From Anaerococcus degeneri (GTDB lineage Bacteria; Bacillota; Clostridia; Tissierellales; Peptoniphilaceae): DNA of 64,000 bases. The translations under genes were made by a program, and so were the position numbers. The notes under the pieces were generated by a model that saw nothing but the letters and a program-made list of their open reading frames with translations, made no database searches and had not been told where the DNA came from. Every line of letters starts with the position of its first letter. Positions within the stretch are counted from its first letter, which is position 1. Below, piece by piece: positions 24,082 through 33,442 of the stretch. The stretch spans positions 1 to 64,000 of the forward strand of contig NZ_JAGGLO010000006.1 of the NCBI RefSeq assembly GCF_017874475.1, written 5' to 3'.

Positions 24082-25026
24082 TCATTTGAGGTTATTTTCA
24101 ATATATTTAAGACCATTTTCCTTATCCTTATCCATCTGGGCAATCAATTCTTCTGCCGAGTTGAATTTATAGTCTGGCCTTAAAAACTCGATATATTCTA
24201 CACTTATATTTTCATCATAGATTGACTGGTTGAAATCAAAGATAAAGGTCTCGATTTTTTTATCGTCATCTTCTTCAAAAGTTGGGTTAGAACCAATATT
24301 TGTAAGGCCATAATGATTTTCGCCCCTAATATTTGTGACAGTCAGATAAACCCCATCCCTAGGCATTACATAGGGAAAGCTTAGTTCAAGATTAGCTGTG
24401 GGAAAATTTAACAATCTCCCCCTACGCCTACCGTGAACGACCTTGCCACGCATCTTATAAGGCCTACCAAGATATTTATTGGCCCTTCTGATTTCCCCTT
24501 GTCTTACCATATCCCTAATATGGCCTGAGGAAATTTTTTCGTGATCATCTTCCATTTCAAAATCCACAACATCAGTTTTGTAGGCAAAAATATCTTCATA
24601 TTCTTTAAGTGTGTCGACATTGCCGCTTGCCTTGTAGCCAAAACGGTAGTCGTCGCCAACTATAATTATCTTTGCATTTAATTTTTCGGCAATTATTGTC
24701 TTTATAAAGTCCTTTGGAGATAGCTTCATAAAGTTCTCGTCAAAATTAACCAGGCAAAAAGTCTTAATTCCAAGCTGGGATAGGATTTCAACCTTATCCT
24801 CAAGGCTTGATAAGTAGTGCTTTTCGTCCTTTACACTTGTAGAGGTATTTTCCTTAAAAAGTAGGATGGATGGAGTGAGCCCGTATTTTTTAGATAAGTC
24901 TACATTTCTTTTCATTAACTTTTGGTGACCTAGGTGGACTCCGTCAAAATATCCCAAAGTCACTACCTTTTTTTCCAAATCTGGTAGGTCGCTATTTAAA
25001 TCATATATTCTTATCTGATCTTTCAT
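24082..25026 (-). CDS. ribF: Bifunctional riboflavin kinase/FMN adenylyltransferase
   Basis: A 314-residue enzyme making FMN and then FAD from riboflavin. The N-terminal nucleotidyltransferase domain has VTLGYFDGVHLGHQKLM and IIVGDDYRFGYKASGN. The C-terminal kinase domain has GKVVHGRRRGRLLNFPTANL and NIGSNPTF, then IETFIFDFN. Its start overlaps the end of truB by 26 bases. It is the last gene of the rimP operon. No terminator is visible between its stop and the rpsO promoter. Confidence 0.96.
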   Translation of the reverse strand: MKDQIRIYDLNSDLPDLEKKVVTLGYFDGVHLGHQKLMKRNVDLSKKYGLTPSILLFKENTSTSVKDEKHYLSSLEDKVEILSQLGIKTFCLVNFDENFMKLSPKDFIKTIIAEKLNAKIIIVGDDYRFGYKASGNVDTLKEYEDIFAYKTDVVDFEMEDDHEKISSGHIRDMVRQGEIRRANKYLGRPYKMRGKVVHGRRRGRLLNFPTANLELSFPYVMPRDGVYLTVTNIRGENHYGLTNIGSNPTFEEDDDKKIETFIFDFNQSIYDENISVEYIEFLRPDYKFNSAEELIAQMDKDKENGLKYIENNLK

Positions 25027-25897
25027 AAAACACTTTCTCCATCTTTAAGAAATTTTTGCCATCTTGACTAAAATTATTTCCTAGTCCGATAAAATCATCG
25101 CCGGCATAAACTCTTATAATTTTACCATAATTTTTATCTATTTCTACAACTTGACCATTTACCAATTTATCCAAATATTTTCTATCAAGGACAATCTTTT
25201 CAAAATCCTTAAGTGCTGTGTCAATAGAATAAAGTTTTTTAATCAATTCTTCCTTTGGAATTTCTAAAAGATCCCCACTTTTTATAGAGTCTTTTATATC
25301 AAAATCCCCAACTCTCACTCTTTTTAACTCATTTACATAAGCAAGGCTTCCAAGTTTTTCGCCTATATCGTCAACTAAGGTTCTGATATAAGTTCCCTTA
25401 GAGCAGGTGACCCTAATTGTGGCCTTTGGAAAGGCAAAGAATAAAAGTTCAATGTCGTAAATATTGACCTTTCGCTTTTTTCTCTCGATTTCAATACCTT
25501 CACGGGCTAGGTCGTAGAGTTTTTTGCCATTAACTTTAAGAGCAGAATACATGGGAGGGATTTGCTCTATCTCCCCCTTAAAAGTATTCATCACTTGGAG
25601 AAATTCTTCCTTAGTGACTTCTTTGTCAGATTCTTCTAAAATCTTACCCGCTGCGTCAAGAGTATCAGTTTTTGCCCCAAGGATTAATTCTGTTTCATAG
25701 ACCTTATCCTTAGTCATCATATAATCAGAAACCCTGGTGGCCTTGCCAAGGACAATTGGCAAAACTCCACTTGCTTCAAGGTCCAAGGTCCCAGTGTGAC
25801 CGACTTTTTTCATACCAAGGGCACGCCTTACGAGGCTAACTACCCTGGCTGATGATATGCCTTTTTCTTTATTTACGTTAAGGATTCCCTTAAGCAT
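25001..25897 (-). CDS. truB: tRNA pseudouridine(55) synthase
   Basis: A 298-residue TruB that makes pseudouridine 55 in the T loop of tRNAs. The catalytic Asp is Asp39 in GHTGTLDLEASGVLP. Other family blocks are IEQIPPMYSALKVNGKKLYDLAREG and CSKGTYIRTLVDDIGEKLG, shown partly, and a C-terminal PUA-like part. It overlaps nrnA by 8 bases and ribF by 26, in a tight operon. Confidence 0.96.
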   Translation of the reverse strand: MLKGILNVNKEKGISSARVVSLVRRALGMKKVGHTGTLDLEASGVLPIVLGKATRVSDYMMTKDKVYETELILGAKTDTLDAAGKILEESDKEVTKEEFLQVMNTFKGEIEQIPPMYSALKVNGKKLYDLAREGIEIERKKRKVNIYDIELLFFAFPKATIRVTCSKGTYIRTLVDDIGEKLGSLAYVNELKRVRVGDFDIKDSIKSGDLLEIPKEELIKKLYSIDTALKDFEKIVLDRKYLDKLVNGQVVEIDKNYGKIIRVYAGDDFIGLGNNFSQDGKNFLKMEKVFYERSDKNI

Positions 25898-26861
25898 CTA
25901 TTTCCTTTAGGACGGCAAGGGCCTTTTCGCATGCAGCTTCTAGGCTGTCATCAAAGATTGAATAACCACTCGCCTTGATGTGGCCACCGCCGCCATTTGC
26001 CCTGGCAACAGCGGATACATCTGCTGTTTTACTTCTCATAGAAACCTTGTATTCACCATCGTCATATTCTTTTACAATCATAGACACGTTTACTTCCTTA
26101 AGGTCCCTAAGTTTATTTACAATTGATTCTGCATCTCCCATTTGGACGCCGTACTTTGCTACTTGGTCTTTACTTGCAACTGCAAAGGCCTTTTTGTCAA
26201 AAAATTCTGCCTTAGATATAATTTCGTTGTGAAACTGCATGACAGCTACTGGTTGAGATTGGTATAGGTTTTTGTAAATATATTCATAATCTATACCGCT
26301 TGAAATAAGTTTCCCAGCAGCTCTAAAGGTGTATTCTGACACATTTGAATACATAAACCTACCTGTATCTGTGCATAGGCCAGTAAATAAAAGAGTGCCT
26401 ATTGTCTTATCCATTGGCAAATCTAGCCTATCTATAACTTCATAAACTATCTCGCAAGTTGCAGGTGATGTTTCATAAATCATGTTTAGGTCACAGTTGA
26501 TTTTTCCGCCAACATGGTGGTCCATAACAATAGTCTTATCAGATCTTTTGGCAATCTCTGTTGCATGTCCTATCCTGTCAAACTCAGAGCAATCTACAAT
26601 TATAAATAAATCATACTTATCCCTGCTGGCTTCCTTGTATTGGTCTAATTCTGGAAGGAATTTTAGGTAGTCGTCAATTGGGTCAATCGCGATTACTTCA
26701 ACATCCTTGCCGTATAATTCAAGCGACTTTCTTAGGCCAAGGGAAGAACCAAGGTTGTCCCCGTCTGGATTCACGTGGCTGGCGATGGCGATTGTATTAG
26801 CCTCGTCAACCATTTCTATAAACTTTTCTAAATGCTCTTTACTTATCTTCTCTAGCTTCAT
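25890..26861 (-). CDS. nrnA: Bifunctional oligoribonuclease/PAP phosphatase NrnA
   Basis: A 323-residue DHH-DHHA1 phosphoesterase that degrades nano-RNA and 3'-phosphoadenosine 5'-phosphate. Metal-binding motifs are SHVNPDGDNLGSS (28-40), VDCSEFDR, and VMDHHVGG with DHH at 114-116. The DHHA1 domain ends in the substrate-binding GGGGHIKASGYS. It sits between rbfA and truB, the usual Firmicute location, overlapping both neighbours. Confidence 0.94.
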   Translation of the reverse strand: MKLEKISKEHLEKFIEMVDEANTIAIASHVNPDGDNLGSSLGLRKSLELYGKDVEVIAIDPIDDYLKFLPELDQYKEASRDKYDLFIIVDCSEFDRIGHATEIAKRSDKTIVMDHHVGGKINCDLNMIYETSPATCEIVYEVIDRLDLPMDKTIGTLLFTGLCTDTGRFMYSNVSEYTFRAAGKLISSGIDYEYIYKNLYQSQPVAVMQFHNEIISKAEFFDKKAFAVASKDQVAKYGVQMGDAESIVNKLRDLKEVNVSMIVKEYDDGEYKVSMRSKTADVSAVARANGGGGHIKASGYSIFDDSLEAACEKALAVLKEIDA

Positions 26862-27225
26862 TTGCTCTTTTATCCTTTGCGATTGTTTCTGCTATTAATT
26901 TATCCATGTAAGCCCCATGTTCTATAGAATTGTCGAATTTAAAACGAAATTCTGGCATGGACCTTAATCTCATCCTCTCACCAATTAGGATTTTGATATA
27001 ACCCTTAGCTTGGTTTAATGCTTCCATTACATCATCCTTAGTACTATTATCTCCAAGGACTGAAATATAAATATCAGCATAGGATAAGTCATTGGTAACT
27101 TCTACATCCGTAACTGATACCATGGCTTCTGTGGATAATCTTGGGTCATTTAGGTCATCCATAATTATCTTGGAAATTTCCCTTTTAACCTCAGATGAAA
27201 TCCTAGCTGTTCTTTTTTTATTCAT
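26839..27225 (-). CDS. rbfA: Ribosome-binding factor A
   Basis: A 128-residue KH-type protein needed for late 30S maturation and cold growth. Typical blocks are RTARISSEVKREISKIIMDDLNDPR, shown in part, VSVTDVEVTNDLSYADIYISV, and RMRLRSMPEFRFKFDNSIEHG. It starts directly after the infB stop and overlaps nrnA by 23 bases. Confidence 0.95.
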   Translation of the reverse strand: MNKKRTARISSEVKREISKIIMDDLNDPRLSTEAMVSVTDVEVTNDLSYADIYISVLGDNSTKDDVMEALNQAKGYIKILIGERMRLRSMPEFRFKFDNSIEHGAYMDKLIAETIAKDKRANEAREDK

Positions 27226-29364
27226 CTATAAACTTCTTTCTGTTTCAACCATTTCGTAGGCTTCCATTACGTCGCCTACCTTTATGTCGTTGTATCTTTC
27301 AAGTCCGATTCCGCCTTCGAAACCTGCTTGTAGTTTTGAAACGTCATCCTTAAATCTCTTCATTGATGAAATTTCACCATCAAAGATAACTACGTTATCT
27401 CTTAGAAGTCTGATTTTTGCTTTTCTTGTTACAAGACCTGTTGTTACCATTACACCTGCAATAGTGCCTGCGCCAGGAATCTTGAAGGTATCTCTAACTT
27501 CTGCCCTACCTAGGACATTTTCCTTAAATTCTGGATCAAGCATACCTACTATAGCCTTTGATACATCTTCGATTGCTTCGTAGATTACGCTGTAGGTCCT
27601 GATTTCAATATTGTTATCCTTGGCTCTTTCCATAGCTCCTTGAGTAGGTCTTACGTTAAAGCCGATTATAATAGCATTTGATGCTTGGGCTAAAAGAACG
27701 TCTGATTCTGTAATACCACCAACAGCTCCTGCTATTACTGATACCTTAACTTCTTCGTTAGATAATTTTGTAAGTGAAGTGCTGACAGCATCAACAGTTC
27801 CCTTAACATCAGTCTTAACAATAATGTTAAGTTCTTTTAACTCACCTTCTTGGATGTCAGAATACATATCTTCAAGATTTGTATTGGCCTTTGCAATTAA
27901 TCTTTCTTCACGTTTAAATTCTGCTGCCCTGTCTGCATAGTCACGTGCAAGTTTTTCATCCTTAACAGCATAAATCTTATCGCCTGCTTCTGCAACGTCT
28001 GATAGACCTAGAATTTGAGCTGGGATAGAAGGACCTGCCTTCTTGATTGGCTTACCCTTTGAGTCAAACATAGCCCTAATCCTACCTGAAGCAGAACCTG
28101 TTACTACATAATCTCCTTGGCGAAGGGTACCCTTTTGTACAAGAACAGTCGCAACTGGACCTCTTGACTTATCAAGTTGGGCTTCGATTATTAGACCAAC
28201 TGCATCCCTATTTGGATTTGCCTTAAGTTCCCTAACTTCTGCAACCAAAAGTACCATTTCAAGTAGGTCTTGGATGCCATTTCCTGTGTGGGCTGACACT
28301 GGTACCATAATGGTATCTCCGCCCCATTCTTCTGGAACAAGACCATATTCCATAAGGCCTTGCATTACTCTATTTTGATCGGCTGTTTCCTTATCCATCT
28401 TATTTATCGCTACAATTATTGGAATTCCTGCTGCCTTAGCGTGGTTAATAGCTTCAACTGTTTGTGGCATAACACCGTCATCTGCAGCTACAACGAGGAT
28501 TGCAATATCTGTTGATTGAGCACCCCTCATCCTCATTTCTGTAAAGGCTTCGTGGCCTGGTGTATCTAGGAAAGATATGGCCTTTCCATTTATATTTACA
28601 GTATAAGCACCGATATGTTGGGTAATACCGCCAGCTTCTCCACGGGTTACAGAAGTATTTCTTATAGCGTCTAGTATACTTGTCTTACCATGGTCAACGT
28701 GACCCATTACTGATACAACAGGTGGTCTTTCAATTAAGTTTTCTTCCTTATCTTCGTAGTCAAGGTCATATGATTGCTCTTCTAGGGCATCATAAGCTTC
28801 TTCTGGGAAGATTTCCTTGCCAAAGTCCATTGCTACTAGATTTGCTGTATCAAAATCTATTTGGTCGTTAAGTCCTGCCATTGTGCCAAGACCTATTAGT
28901 TTTCCTATTACTGAATTTGGGCTTTCTCCAAGTTTGTCTGCAAATGCCTTAACACTTACAGTTTCTGGTATTTCTATTCTTGATTCTTTATTAGCTTTCA
29001 TATTTTTCTCTTGCCTATTGCTCTTCTTTGATTTTCTCTTCTTGTTCTTCTTTTTTCTATTCTTCTTAACTGGTTTTTCTTCTTCTTCGTCAAAAGTTTT
29101 TAAGTCAACTTTCTTTTCTCTTTTTTTCTCTTGTTTTGCTTTTGCTTTAGGCTTTTCTATTATTTCTTCTTCGCTAACTTCTTTGCTAGAATCATCGTTT
29201 AATTCGCTTAAGAATTCATTGATTAATTTGCGATTGTCACCGCTTATCATAGACATATGGGACTTAATACCTAGGTTAAATTCGTCATTAAGAATTTTAA
29301 TCATTTCCTTAGATTCTAAGCCATTTTCTTTTGCTAATTCGTATACTCTTATTTTATCAGCCAT
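27226..29364 (-). CDS. infB: Translation initiation factor IF-2
   Basis: A 712-residue GTPase that brings fMet-tRNA to the 30S subunit. The N-terminal region has two IF2-N modules ([19 protein letters not shown] and [17 protein letters not shown]) separated by a very Lys/Glu-rich linker. G-domain motifs are [16 protein letters not shown] and NKMDK. Domains II-IV follow, with the fMet-binding C-terminal beta barrel. It is shorter than enteric IF-2 because of the brief N-terminus, as is normal in Firmicutes. The gene for the L7Ae-like YlxQ, often between rnpM and infB, is absent. Confidence 0.98.
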   Translation of the reverse strand: MADKIRVYELAKENGLESKEMIKILNDEFNLGIKSHMSMISGDNRKLINEFLSELNDDSSKEVSEEEIIEKPKAKAKQEKKREKKVDLKTFDEEEEKPVKKNRKKKNKKRKSKKSNRQEKNMKANKESRIEIPETVSVKAFADKLGESPNSVIGKLIGLGTMAGLNDQIDFDTANLVAMDFGKEIFPEEAYDALEEQSYDLDYEDKEENLIERPPVVSVMGHVDHGKTSILDAIRNTSVTRGEAGGITQHIGAYTVNINGKAISFLDTPGHEAFTEMRMRGAQSTDIAILVVAADDGVMPQTVEAINHAKAAGIPIIVAINKMDKETADQNRVMQGLMEYGLVPEEWGGDTIMVPVSAHTGNGIQDLLEMVLLVAEVRELKANPNRDAVGLIIEAQLDKSRGPVATVLVQKGTLRQGDYVVTGSASGRIRAMFDSKGKPIKKAGPSIPAQILGLSDVAEAGDKIYAVKDEKLARDYADRAAEFKREERLIAKANTNLEDMYSDIQEGELKELNIIVKTDVKGTVDAVSTSLTKLSNEEVKVSVIAGAVGGITESDVLLAQASNAIIIGFNVRPTQGAMERAKDNNIEIRTYSVIYEAIEDVSKAIVGMLDPEFKENVLGRAEVRDTFKIPGAGTIAGVMVTTGLVTRKAKIRLLRDNVVIFDGEISSMKRFKDDVSKLQAGFEGGIGLERYNDIKVGDVMEAYEMVETERSL

Positions 29365-29373
29365 CTAATCACC

Positions 29374-29640
29374 TCATTTTACTTCATAAGCTTCTAACTC
29401 CTCATAAATTTCGTCATCTATCTTCATTTTAAAGGCTTGGTTTAGCTTATTTGATTTCTTAAGGCCCTTGATACAAGCTTCACTCTTGCATACATAGGCG
29501 CCTCTTCCGTTTAAATTTCCACTTTCATCTATTAGGATTCCCTCTTCTTTGTTTTTTACAATTCTTAAAAGGTCTCCCTTATCTTTTAACGAACCACACA
29601 CAATACATTTTCTTTGTGGTATTTTGCGAGTTTTTTTCAT
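29374..29640 (-). CDS. rnpM: RNase P modulator RnpM (YlxR)
   Basis: An 88-residue YlxR-family protein with the family start RKIPQRKCIVCGSLKDKGDLL, then GRGAYVC and CIKGLKKSNKLNQAF. YlxR was described as a nucleoid/RNA-binding protein and as a modulator of RNase P. The Cys-x2-Cys near residue 13 and the later Cys pair may bind metal. It lies between nusA and infB in the canonical order. Confidence 0.92.
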   Translation of the reverse strand: MKKTRKIPQRKCIVCGSLKDKGDLLRIVKNKEEGILIDESGNLNGRGAYVCKSEACIKGLKKSNKLNQAFKMKIDDEIYEELEAYEVK

Positions 29641-29667
29641 TTTCTATTCCTTGCTGAAAGCTTACTC

Positions 29668-30888
29668 CTAGTCTTCAACTTTTTCTGAAATTTCTTCTTC
29701 GTCGTTTTCAGAAACTTCTTCGCTTACTTGATCTATTTGTTCTTGGTCTAAATCTTCTATTGGAGAATTTTCTTCGATTTGACTTTCTTCTTCACCTGGA
29801 AGATCTTCTTTTTCATTTATTTCGAGAATTTCGTCTATATCTTCTTGGCTTAGCCTATCGAATTCCAATTTTGATTTGATGTCGATTTTCCAGCCTGTTA
29901 GCCTTGCTGCAAGCCTTGCATTTTGACCTTCCTTACCAATGGCAAGGGATAATTGGTCATCTTCTACAACTACAAGTGATTGCTTGTTTCTCTCATTAAC
30001 ATAAACTTCAATGATATCTGCAGGAGATAGGGCATTTGAAATAAAAGCTTCTATATCCTTAGAATAATTGATTATATCGATCTTTTCTCCTTGTAGGGAG
30101 TCAACTATAGTATTAACTCTAGCTCCCTTATAACCTATGCAAGCACCAACAGCATCTATGGTGTCATCATTAGAGAAAACAGCCATTTTTGTCCTTGATC
30201 CAGCTTCTCTGGCTATAGAATAAATTTCTATAACTCCATCAGTTATTTCAGGCACTTCTAACTCAAAAAGTCTGGTTACAAGATTTTCTGAAGACCTAGA
30301 TAAAACAATTTGTGGGTCCTTGCCAGAATTTCTTACTTCCTTGATTAAAAATTTCATTCTCTCATTTGGAATATAGGATTCTGTAGCAACTTGTTCCTTA
30401 AGAGGAACAATACCTTCAATCTTATCTAGATTTACATAAACATTGTACTTATCAACTCTTTGGATAGAACCAGTTATAAGTTCATTTTCCCTGTCTAGAT
30501 AATCTCCAAATAAAGATTCTCTTTGAGCATCTCTTATCTTTTGGATTACGATATTTCTAGCAGTTTGAGCTGCAACCCTGCCGAAGTTTTTTGGTACAAG
30601 TTTAATCCTTGCAGTATCGCCAACAGCTAGAGATGAGTCAACATCCTTAGCATCTTTTAGGCTAATTTGATTAATTGGATCTTCAACTTGTTCTACAACA
30701 TCCTTAAGGGCAAAAACCCCAATTTCTCCTGTTTCGTGGTCAATTACTACATCAACATTTTCTTGGTTGTCATAATTTTTTTGGTAACTTTTTACAAGGG
30801 CCTTTTCTAGAGCGTCTAGGATTACATCTTTTTCTACATTCTTATCCTTGCATAGCTCATCAAGGGCCAACATAAAGTCTTTGTTCAT
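29668..30888 (-). CDS. nusA: Transcription termination/antitermination protein NusA
   Basis: A 406-residue NusA with N-terminal RNAP-binding domain, S1 domain (ENELITGSIQRVDKYNVYVNL) and two KH domains (VGACIGYKGARVNTIVDSL and SLAIGKEGQNARLAARLTGW). A Glu/Asp-rich tail of about 55 residues replaces the acidic repeats of enteric NusA. NusA slows RNA polymerase and stimulates hairpin-dependent termination. The operon leader carries a hairpin with a T tract that could make the operon self-regulating. Confidence 0.97.
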   Translation of the reverse strand: MNKDFMLALDELCKDKNVEKDVILDALEKALVKSYQKNYDNQENVDVVIDHETGEIGVFALKDVVEQVEDPINQISLKDAKDVDSSLAVGDTARIKLVPKNFGRVAAQTARNIVIQKIRDAQRESLFGDYLDRENELITGSIQRVDKYNVYVNLDKIEGIVPLKEQVATESYIPNERMKFLIKEVRNSGKDPQIVLSRSSENLVTRLFELEVPEITDGVIEIYSIAREAGSRTKMAVFSNDDTIDAVGACIGYKGARVNTIVDSLQGEKIDIINYSKDIEAFISNALSPADIIEVYVNERNKQSLVVVEDDQLSLAIGKEGQNARLAARLTGWKIDIKSKLEFDRLSQEDIDEILEINEKEDLPGEEESQIEENSPIEDLDQEQIDQVSEEVSENDEEEISEKVED

Positions 30889-30899
30889 AATATCTCCTT

Positions 30900-31343
30900 T
30901 TAGAACACTATCTCTATTTTTATTTCCTTGATATCTGATTTTTCTATTTCAATATCTTCGCCATCTTCCCTAGCAAAAATTATGGAATTTTCTTTGATAT
31001 CTTTCAACTTAGCTAGGATAAGGTCTCCGTTTTTAAGCTTAATCTTAAGAAGCTCGTTTTTATTTCTAAGAAGGTCCTTATCAGTCTTAAGTGGTCTTGA
31101 TAGGTCTTGAGAGGATACTTCTAGGTAATAGGATGTATTGATAAGGTCTAATTCATCTAGCCTTGTATCAAGAAATCCGCTAACCCTCTCACAATCATCA
31201 ATTGTAATACCTTGTTCATTATAAATATAGAAAACCAATCTGTGGCCGTCTTTTCCGCCTATAAACTCAAGGTCTACAAGCTCATAGCCTAGATTTTCTA
31301 TTTCGCCTTCTAAGGCATCTTTTAATTTTTCTATTAAATCCAT
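30900..31343 (-). CDS. rimP: Ribosome maturation factor RimP
   Basis: A 147-residue RimP that aids 30S head assembly. It has the N-terminal alpha/beta domain with ENLGYELVDLEFIGGKDGHR, the core GITIDDCERVSGFLDTRLDE, and YYLEVSSQDLSRPLKTDKDL with its conserved SSPG-like loop changed to SSQD. Then comes an SH3-like C-terminal domain. It is the first gene of the nusA/infB operon, 11 bases before nusA. Confidence 0.94.
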   Translation of the reverse strand: MDLIEKLKDALEGEIENLGYELVDLEFIGGKDGHRLVFYIYNEQGITIDDCERVSGFLDTRLDELDLINTSYYLEVSSQDLSRPLKTDKDLLRNKNELLKIKLKNGDLILAKLKDIKENSIIFAREDGEDIEIEKSDIKEIKIEIVF

Positions 31344-31363
31344 CTCAATTCTCCCCTAACATT

Positions 31364-31390
31364 AAAAAAAAGTGGAATTTGCGCCCCACT
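31364..31390 (-). promoter_or_regulatory. Hairpin plus T tract at the 5' end of the rimP-nusA transcript
   Basis: On the minus strand AGTGG (plus 31386-31390) pairs with CCACT (31371-31375), extendable by G-T pairs to 7 bp, and is followed at once by T7-8. It starts within a few bases of the predicted transcription start. It looks like a tiny intrinsic terminator or attenuator. Confidence 0.5.
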
Positions 31391-31402
31391 CTTACTGTCT
31401 TC

Positions 31403-31430
31403 ATTATACTTTCTTATCATTAAATATCAA
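31403..31430 (-). promoter_or_regulatory. Promoter of the rimP-nusA-infB operon
   Basis: TTGATA (31425-31430), 16-base spacer, TATAAT (31403-31408) on the minus strand. Confidence 0.75.
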
Positions 31431-31551
31431 TGTTTTTATAAATTTAAAGTTTTTAAATATTTTCCTATTTTTCGTATTATATTTTATTTATAACTAATGT
31501 ATATGAAAATGATTGCGAGATTGAAATTTACAAATAATTTCCAAATAATCC

Positions 31552-31580
31552 TTGCCTTATTTTTAGAATTATTTTATAAT
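31552..31580 (+). promoter_or_regulatory. Promoter of cstA
   Basis: TTGCCT (31552-31557), 17-base spacer, TATAAT (31575-31580), 31 bases before the ATG, which is preceded by AAGGAGG. It is divergent from the rimP promoter; the 120 bases between hold only AT-rich sequence. Confidence 0.7.
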
Positions 31581-31611
31581 AGAGATAAGATAATAAATAA
31601 AGGAGGACACA

Positions 31612-33066
31612 ATGACACTATTTATTATTGGACTAATAATTTTGTTAGGCGGAGGATTTTTCTATTCAAAATACGTTGAAAGTCAACTAGAACCAGACGA
31701 TAGAGAAACTCCAGCAGTCAGAAAAGCCGACGGTGTCGACTTCGTTGTCATGAGCAAGACCAAAAACTGGCTTATTAACCTACTTAACATAGCAGGTACA
31801 GGACCAATCCTAGGCCCTATCCAAGGTATACTATTTGGCCCTATCGCTTTTATAGCCATTCCAATTGGTTGCGTGATCGCTGGTGCTGTTCACGACTTTA
31901 TGACAGGATTTATTTCTATGAGAAATGGTGGTAGCCAAGTACCAAAACTTGTTGGTAAGTACCTAGGCGGCGGCGTTAGAGTATTTTATAACGTTGTTAT
32001 CGCAATCTTACTTCTTCTAACAGGTGTTGTATTTGTTTATACCCCTGGAGATTTAATTGCTAAATTCGTTTTAGGAAAAGACCCAGAAGGTGCAATTATT
32101 TGGATTATCTATGCTGTAATTTTTGCTTACTACATACTTTCTACTGTAATGCCTATTGATAAGGTTATCGGTAGGATCTATCCTATCTTTGGAGCATTCT
32201 TAATTATTTCAGCTGTAGGCGTTTTAATCGGTATCTTCACAAAAGGCGGTGGACACCTTGCTTTTGAAGGCCAAGGACTTCTTGCCCAACATCCAAAGGG
32301 ACAAAAATTCATCCCAGCCTTCTTCATCACAGTTGCCTGCGGTATCTTATCAGGTTTCCACGGTTCACAAGTAACCCTCGTTTCAAGAACTGTTAAATCT
32401 GAAAAAGAAGCAAGAATGACTTTCTACTCAACAATGATCGCTGAAGGTTTTATCGCTATGATCTGGGCAGCAGGTGCTATGGTCCTATTCTCTTCTGGAG
32501 AAAGCGCTCTTGATACTCCTGGTACAATCATGGTTGGTAATATTTCTAAATACTTCATGGGTAATGTTGGTGGTCTACTTGCAATCATCGGTGTAATCGC
32601 CCTTCCTATCACATCAGGCGATACAGCATTTAGGTCTCTAAGACTAATAATCTCAGAAGAAATGAATATTGACCAAAGAAATCCAGGTAAAAGAGCAGGT
32701 CTTGCTGCAGTACTATTTATACCAGCAGCTTTTATCCTTTACTTTGCAAAAACTAACCCAGGTGGATTCAACCTACTTTGGAGATACTTCGGATTTACAA
32801 ACCAATTCGTAGCCATCTTCGCCCTAGCAGTTGCAAGTGTTTACCTAATCTACAACAACAAAAATTACCTAATTACCCTAATACCAGGCGCATTCTACTG
32901 CTTCGTAGTATTCTCATTTATTATAAATGCAGACCCAATTGGACTTAGACAACCATATACAATCGCCTATCCAGTTGCAGCAGTAATCACAGTTTTATAT
33001 ATAGTTTGTGTATTACAACTAGGTAAGAAAAATAGGGCTAGAATTGAATCTATAATTCTAGAATAA
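31612..33066 (+). CDS. cstA: Carbon starvation protein CstA family transporter
   Basis: A 484-residue membrane protein of the short CstA type with about 13-14 hydrophobic helices. Family blocks are YSKYVESQLEPDDRETPA, the GTGPILGPIQGILFGPIAFI stretch, AVHDFMTGFISMRNGG, GFHGSQVTLVSRTV and TSGDTAFRSLR. CstA proteins import peptides or pyruvate when carbon is scarce; which one here cannot be told. It has its own promoter and terminator, so it is monocistronic. Confidence 0.92.
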   Translation: MTLFIIGLIILLGGGFFYSKYVESQLEPDDRETPAVRKADGVDFVVMSKTKNWLINLLNIAGTGPILGPIQGILFGPIAFIAIPIGCVIAGAVHDFMTGFISMRNGGSQVPKLVGKYLGGGVRVFYNVVIAILLLLTGVVFVYTPGDLIAKFVLGKDPEGAIIWIIYAVIFAYYILSTVMPIDKVIGRIYPIFGAFLIISAVGVLIGIFTKGGGHLAFEGQGLLAQHPKGQKFIPAFFITVACGILSGFHGSQVTLVSRTVKSEKEARMTFYSTMIAEGFIAMIWAAGAMVLFSSGESALDTPGTIMVGNISKYFMGNVGGLLAIIGVIALPITSGDTAFRSLRLIISEEMNIDQRNPGKRAGLAAVLFIPAAFILYFAKTNPGGFNLLWRYFGFTNQFVAIFALAVASVYLIYNNKNYLITLIPGAFYCFVVFSFIINADPIGLRQPYTIAYPVAAVITVLYIVCVLQLGKKNRARIESIILE

Positions 33067-33074
33067 AATTTTTA

Positions 33075-33102
33075 AAAAGGGTGGCTTAGGCCACTCTTTT
33101 TT
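33075..33102 (+). terminator. Terminator of cstA
   Basis: GGGTGGC (33079-33085), loop TTAG, GCCACTC (33090-33096), then six T. Confidence 0.92.
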
Positions 33103-33126
33103 CATATAATAATCCTAGGAGGACCT

Positions 33127-33441
33127 ATGAAATTTATACTAAGTAAAAAAGCAAAAGACTATGTCATAAAGAAAAATATTAGGGAAATATTTATAAATCC
33201 AGACCTTGATAGCAAGGAAACCTGCTGCACAATAGGGACTGTGGATTTTGATGTTTCTACAAAACTTTTTGGTAATAAAGAATCCTACAGGAAATTTTCA
33301 GATTCAGGCATTGATATCTATGTCAATCCAAATTTCTTTTCCTTTGTAAAAGACCATACAGAAATAGAAATTTCTGCCTTTGGTATTGGTTCTTTCAAAA
33401 AACTATATATAGTAAATGAAATAAACACAATCGAGCGATAA
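33127..33441 (+). CDS. Small HesB/IscA-like protein with CC motif
   Basis: A 104-residue soluble protein beginning KFILSKKAKDYVIKKNIREI. A Cys-Cys pair is at residues 33-34 (KETCCTIGTVD), followed by predicted beta strands ending IEISAFGIGSFKKLYIVNEI. Size, N-terminus and the paired Cys resemble the HesB-like 'CC/Se motif' small proteins, in which some relatives have selenocysteine at the pair. A redox or metal-site role is likely by family, but none is proven. It starts after AGGAGG with an ATG, ends one base before the MoxR-type ATPase gene, and so is probably cotranscribed with it. TATAAT at 33105-33110 may be its -10. Confidence 0.55.
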   Translation: MKFILSKKAKDYVIKKNIREIFINPDLDSKETCCTIGTVDFDVSTKLFGNKESYRKFSDSGIDIYVNPNFFSFVKDHTEIEISAFGIGSFKKLYIVNEINTIER

Positions 33442-33442
33442 A

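Noticed and set aside
28817-29368. 183-residue plus-strand frame rich in Phe/Ser/Leu
   Set aside because: It is the complement of the Lys/Glu-rich linker of infB; composition explains the open frame.
31497-31679. 60-residue plus-strand frame before cstA
   Set aside because: It covers the cstA promoter, has no RBS and overlaps the real start in another frame.
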